Notes under the pieces: model-generated | Told to the model about the DNA's origin: nothing | The model's input: the letters and a program-made list of their open reading frames with translations, nothing else | Databases searched by the model: none | NCBI GenBank assembly: GCA_025677825.1 | Contig: JAIXMO010000009.1 | Span: 620,001-684,000 of the forward strand | Reading direction: 5' to 3' | DNA length: 64,000 bases | Source: Helicostylum pulchrum | Taxonomy: Eukaryota; Mucoromycota; Mucoromycetes; Mucorales; Mucoraceae | Part shown: positions 59,976-64,000 of the stretch, one piece after another | How the letters are laid out: each line of letters opens with the position of its first letter | Position numbering within the stretch: position 1 is the first letter of the stretch | Position numbers and translations under genes: made by a program

Positions 59976-62200
59976 ATGTATACCACTCGTAAGTTTTTTT
60001 TAACTATATGTGTACTTTTTAATAGAGTTTATCGTATATTCATTATGCTGTCTTTTTTTTTAGAGCTGAAAAAAAAAGTAAATTTAGGTCTTGTGCTAGC
60101 TTATGCACGGCGGTTGCTTTAAGAAGAATCGCGAACGAAAAATAAAGAAGAAAAAATGGTTATAAAAGGTACGTGTACTCCTCAATAAATGTCACAGACT
60201 TGCTTTTTATATCATTCTAATCCACCTATTTTTTTCTAAATCCAGGAACCAAACCGTAGATTTGGAATGGGGCCATATAAACTTCGTTATTTGGGTGAGC
60301 GGAATAAACACTTTAGTTCACAGAACGAGAATCCGCTTTTTTTTTTACCACAATACAGCCAAGGTCCAAAAATATTTGATCAGAATGCAATTTATTCTAC
60401 TCAAAAGACATAGTCGTTGCAGGTGTAATAAGTTCCGGAATCGTCAGCTGTAAGTATAATATTATTTTTATAATAAAAAAATGTTTCAAGTTAACATAAA
60501 CCCAGAGTGCCGGTACGAAAAGGACCTCTTCGCAGAACAAAAATCATTAAGGTATGTATTTACCCCCACGAACTTTCTTTGATAAACGCTAAAAAATGCT
60601 CTGTACTTATAGCCTATAGCCTGAGACAATATTCGAATTCCTGGTTTGGAAGGAACTTTGGGAAGTAACTTATTGTATTTACAACATGAATACGAAATTA
60701 TTAAGATACTTGTTGTAAGTTTCTATTTTTATCTAAGTACCTTTTTTTACGAGTTAAATTCTTTTTTCGTTCAACTTATAGACTAAGTAAAAATCCTGTA
60801 TTGAGCTTGTCCGTAACCTCAACCTAATCACATATCAGTACCCTCGGTGGGAAAAAGATACAGGATCAAATTAAACAAAAATACGGATATCATGTTGAGG
60901 ACCTGAGTCAAAACCCCATTGTAACAAGTCACTAAAAGGGTAAATCATCCATCTAGATTTATCAGCATATATTAATTTTCTTGATAGGTTAAAAACAGAA
61001 GACAATTGAAGATGCTTTAGACGAGATTGAACGATACCGAACTAGCAGAGATGGTATCAAAATTAAAAGAATATATTCACATGTAACCATCAAACAGTAA
61101 AATGCCTAGTAAAAGCCATAACTAACATCTCTATTAATTTAAGCTTGGAACGCCACCTTATCCTTCGTACAGTCTTTCCGATGCTTACTTGAAAAAATGC
61201 TCCGAACAATCTACTATTATCAAATTTTGGTCGTACTTGTTTGAACAATATTTTTCCAATAAAAGTTTATTTGTACAATGGTACGTATAAAAAGCTAGTA
61301 GGCATGATATTATACATTACTAACTGGTTTGATCTTCTTATTAGGGGTGATATAGTTTCATCCGAATGTAAACGTTTGAGTTTGAATTTTAAACTAGAAA
61401 TCAGTCCTTTTTCAGAAGCTGATTGATATTTCCAATGGTGAATTTGCCAAGTTTCATGCTGCTAACAAATCAAAGTATTACAACGATAAGCTCAAAGCAG
61501 TATTAGCAGCTAAATGTCACTTAAATTACATAATTGAAAGCTCACCAGTTATTTCTGTTGCCTCCTTGAAAGCTTTAAAAATCCCTAACTATTGTTTTAG
61601 TGGTGGGCTAGAACTGCCATATTTTCTCATTATCAATCATTGATAAGAATGTTTACGTTGTGCAAAAAAATACTTTCTATTAGTTATCCTCGCACTTACT
61701 TTGAAGTAAGTCATGGTGGAATTGCTAGTATAATCGATGGCTTTGAGTTGATCGAGGTAAGTAGTATATAAATAAACAAAAATTCCATTATATTATATCA
61801 CTTTATTGAGATCTAGCATTTATTTTTCAGGGAATTATTGATGATACAGTTACTATAGATCATCAATACTCCTGAAATACAGAGGATATAATTGCTAAGA
61901 TTGATAAGAAAGGCAACGCAAGAAAAAGCATCGACACTGATGAATGGTTGTCTCCTGTTGTATCGGATGCAAACAATAACTACGACAATTTGGACACTTT
62001 TGACGCTTCTAATAATGATGATTTAGATATCGAAATGACATTTAAATACAAACAACCTTTATTTAAAACTCCAGGCTTTTTTTTAAGAACTAGTAAATGT
62101 CTTGTCGCATTTATACGTCTCATTTCGTGTTATATGTGCCCAATAATTGATATTACTCAGCTAATGGATTTACTGTTTGTCCTTCCATGGATTTACTAGT
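59976..62200 (+). pseudogene. Decayed member of the same unnamed expanded family
   Basis: It starts MYTT with a GTAAG donor, then QLKKKVNLGLVLAYARRLL and a stop. Later pieces are FGMGPYKLRYLGERNKHFSS (near 60260), VPVRKGPLRRTKIIK (near 60510), IRIPGLEGTLGSNLLYLQHE (near 60635), AYLKKCSEQSTIIKFWSYLF then GDIVSSECKRLSLNFKL, ISNGEFAKFHAANKSKYYN, FEVSHGGIASIIDGFELIE, and a spliced GIIDDTVTIDH. The C-terminal ORF at 61948-62199 ends this chain. The blocks DY..KLWGY/FWSYLF, then D..C, then NVEFA/NGEFA, align in order with the remnant at 43.6-45.5 kb. Frames change repeatedly, so it is dead. Function unknown. Confidence 0.45.
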
Positions 62201-62566
62201 TGTTTTACAAAAACAGAAACGGTGTGACAACCGTAAATTATGGGGTCATTTAGCAGAAAGACAAAAAGTAGTTTTTATTGTTACATAGAGGGCATTTTTA
62301 GTAGACAAAGAGATTTTTTTGTATTTCAACAAACGATTTTATATATAAAGTAAATTAAGTTTGCATAAATAACGACCGGCCTCATACACAGATAGTGTCA
62401 AAACAGGAAATCCCAAAATGCCTGAATCTTCACGTGTGACTAAACAATTTTAAGGGCCGTGCAAAAAAAAAAGTTCATTGTTTGCTGTCACCCACACCGC
62501 TGATTCTCACATAAATAGCGGACAACCACGAGAGTTTTAAAGCATTTTATATCTCTTTCTAACATT
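62201..62566. promoter_or_regulatory. Intergenic and ERG7 promoter
   Basis: 366 bases, AT-rich. There is no clear sterol-response element that I can support. The last 60 bases are a T/C-rich leader before the ATG. Confidence 0.4.
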
Positions 62567-64000
62567 ATGACTATCGCTTTGGAAGAATATAGCTCTGCTA
62601 CTTTAAGTTTAGATTCAACACCTGCATTCACTGATTTATCTAATTGGCGTCTCAGGGTAGAAGAAGGTGCACAGACATGGCATTACTTAAACACTGATGA
62701 GGAACGTAAAGCATGGCCTCAAACTGTTTGGGACAAGTACCATTTAGGTCTTCCTATTGTAATATATTATTTTAAGAGAGAGAAATATTTTCAAGTTTAT
62801 TGACTAAATTCGAAAACCATTATATATAGAATGTACCTGATTTAGAAAAACCACATACACCACTTGAATCAGCACGAAATGGATTTGAATTCTATCGTCG
62901 TCTTCAAACAGAGGATGGTCATTGGGGAGGAGAATACGGTGGTCCAATGTAAAACTATTACCCGAGAACAAGTTTTCACATGTATACTTACATTCCCTTT
63001 ATATATGTATATACATATATAGGTTTTTAATCCCGGGTTTATTGATCACTTATTACATTACAGGTGTTCCGGTTCCTGAAGCCATGCGATTAGAATTAAT
63101 TCGTTATATATTAAATAGAGCTCATGCCGAAGATGGTGGTTGGGGTATTCACATTGAAGGCGTCTCTACCGTATTTGGTACTGCTTTAAACTATGTTGCA
63201 CTCCGTATTTTAGGTTTAGGTCCTGACCATCCAGCTATGATCAAAGCTCGTGGTACACTTCATAAGTATGGCGGTGCTAGTGCAATTCCTGCTTGGGGTA
63301 AATTCTGGTTAGCTGCCTTAGGTGTTTATGAATGGAAGGGAGTTAATCCTATTCCACCCGAGTTATGGGCTTTGCCCAAGGCTCTTCCTATCTGTCCTGG
63401 TAACTGGTGGGTTCATACTCGTATGGTTTACCTTCCTATGGGTTACATCTATGCTCGTCGTTTAAGTGCTCCCTTGACTACTTTCACTCAATCTTTGCGC
63501 GAAGAATTATACGTAGAGCCTTACGATTCTATTAACTGGGACAAACAGAGAAATAATGTTGCTGAAGTCGATTTATATACTCCTCATTCTAAAATCATGG
63601 ACGTTCTTAATTACGGCTTGACTTATTATGAAGCACTTGCACCCAAGGTTCCTTGGCTTCGTGACTATGCACTTAAACTTACAATTGATCAGATCAAAAT
63701 GGAAGATGAGTGTACTTTCTATCTTGATATTGGACCAGTCAACAAGGCTATGAATTGGCTTGTTGTTTATTATCATTATGGTAAAGATTCTCATGAGTTC
63801 CGTGAGCATGTAAAGCGTAATGCCGATTTTATGTGGATGGGACCAGAAGGTATGATGATGAACGGTACAAACGGTAGTCAACTTTGGGATGCGACCTTTA
63901 TTGCCCAAGCTTGTGCTGAAGCAAAACTTGCAGAAAATCTTAAATACCGTGAAAATATGATTAAAACTTTAGAATTTATTGATATCTCACAAATTCGTCG
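62567..64000 (+). CDS. ERG7: Lanosterol synthase (oxidosqualene cyclase), 5' part
   Basis: Partial: exons 62567-62758, 62830-62948 and 63023 to the window edge, giving about 430 residues of a protein usually 720-760 long. The start is [20 protein letters not shown]. Family blocks are [35 protein letters not shown] then [32 protein letters not shown] (a QW-like repeat), [20 protein letters not shown], and [14 protein letters not shown]. The catalytic DCTAE motif lies beyond the window end. It cyclises 2,3-oxidosqualene to lanosterol, the entry to ergosterol. The Gly-rich QDGHWG-like motif and the WVHTR stretch support this over squalene-hopene cyclase. Confidence 0.95.

Overview
The window is nuclear DNA of an early-diverging filamentous fungus, most likely a Mucoromycota (Mucorales) species. 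It is strongly AT-rich, the introns are short (about 50-100 nt, GTAAG...AG), UTRs are full of homopolymer runs, and the gene set is purely eukaryotic. The hypothetical and transposon families also look mucoralean. I cannot name the species without a search.

Layout. 0-3 kb: 3' end of dihydrolipoamide dehydrogenase, a decayed KDZ transposase, complex I NDUFB11-like subunit, elongin C. 4-6.4 kb: zinc-finger copy A. 6.8-15 kb: Prp2/DHX16 splicing helicase, Ca2+-regulated aspartate/glutamate carrier, GPI-transamidase subunit PIG-S. 15.5-17.5 kb: zinc-finger copy B. 18-20.4 kb: EI24-like protein and a PGRMC/Dap1-like cytochrome b5-domain protein. 21-24.8 kb: head-to-head zinc-finger copies C and D. 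25-34 kb: VPS37 (ESCRT-I), ATG11-like autophagy scaffold, a short-chain dehydrogenase, calreticulin. 35-41 kb: two adjacent HSPA12-like Hsp70 relatives and the Dbp5 helicase. 41.5-43 kb: an unrecognised nuclear-type protein. 43.6-46.8 kb: decayed member of an unnamed family, then a LINE fragment. 47-49.7 kb: zinc-finger copies E and F. 50-53 kb: COQ3 and a CaM kinase. 53.3-62.2 kb: transposon-rich desert (a 2.5-kb Tc1/IS630-type element with another element nested in it, a second transposase fragment, minisatellites, decayed genes). 62.6-64 kb: 5' part of lanosterol synthase ERG7.

The housekeeping genes are functionally unrelated and form no operon-like system, although several concern the endomembrane system (PIG-S, EI24, VPS37, ATG11, calreticulin) or mitochondria (DLD, NDUFB11, AGC, COQ3).

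The most unusual content is a family of six related copies of a widely spaced, about 11-finger C2H2 zinc-finger gene scattered among the housekeeping genes, in both orientations. Two head-to-head pairs share a divergent leader. Every copy is broken by different stops, frameshifts or deletions, but two copies about 24 kb apart are nearly identical even in their intron, so the duplication is recent. Other points: a 2-nt frameshift in the essential DHX16 gene, a tandem Hsp70-like pair that alternative splicing could fuse, and a Tc1-type element with perfect 19-bp terminal repeats and TA duplications interrupted by an 868-bp insertion.
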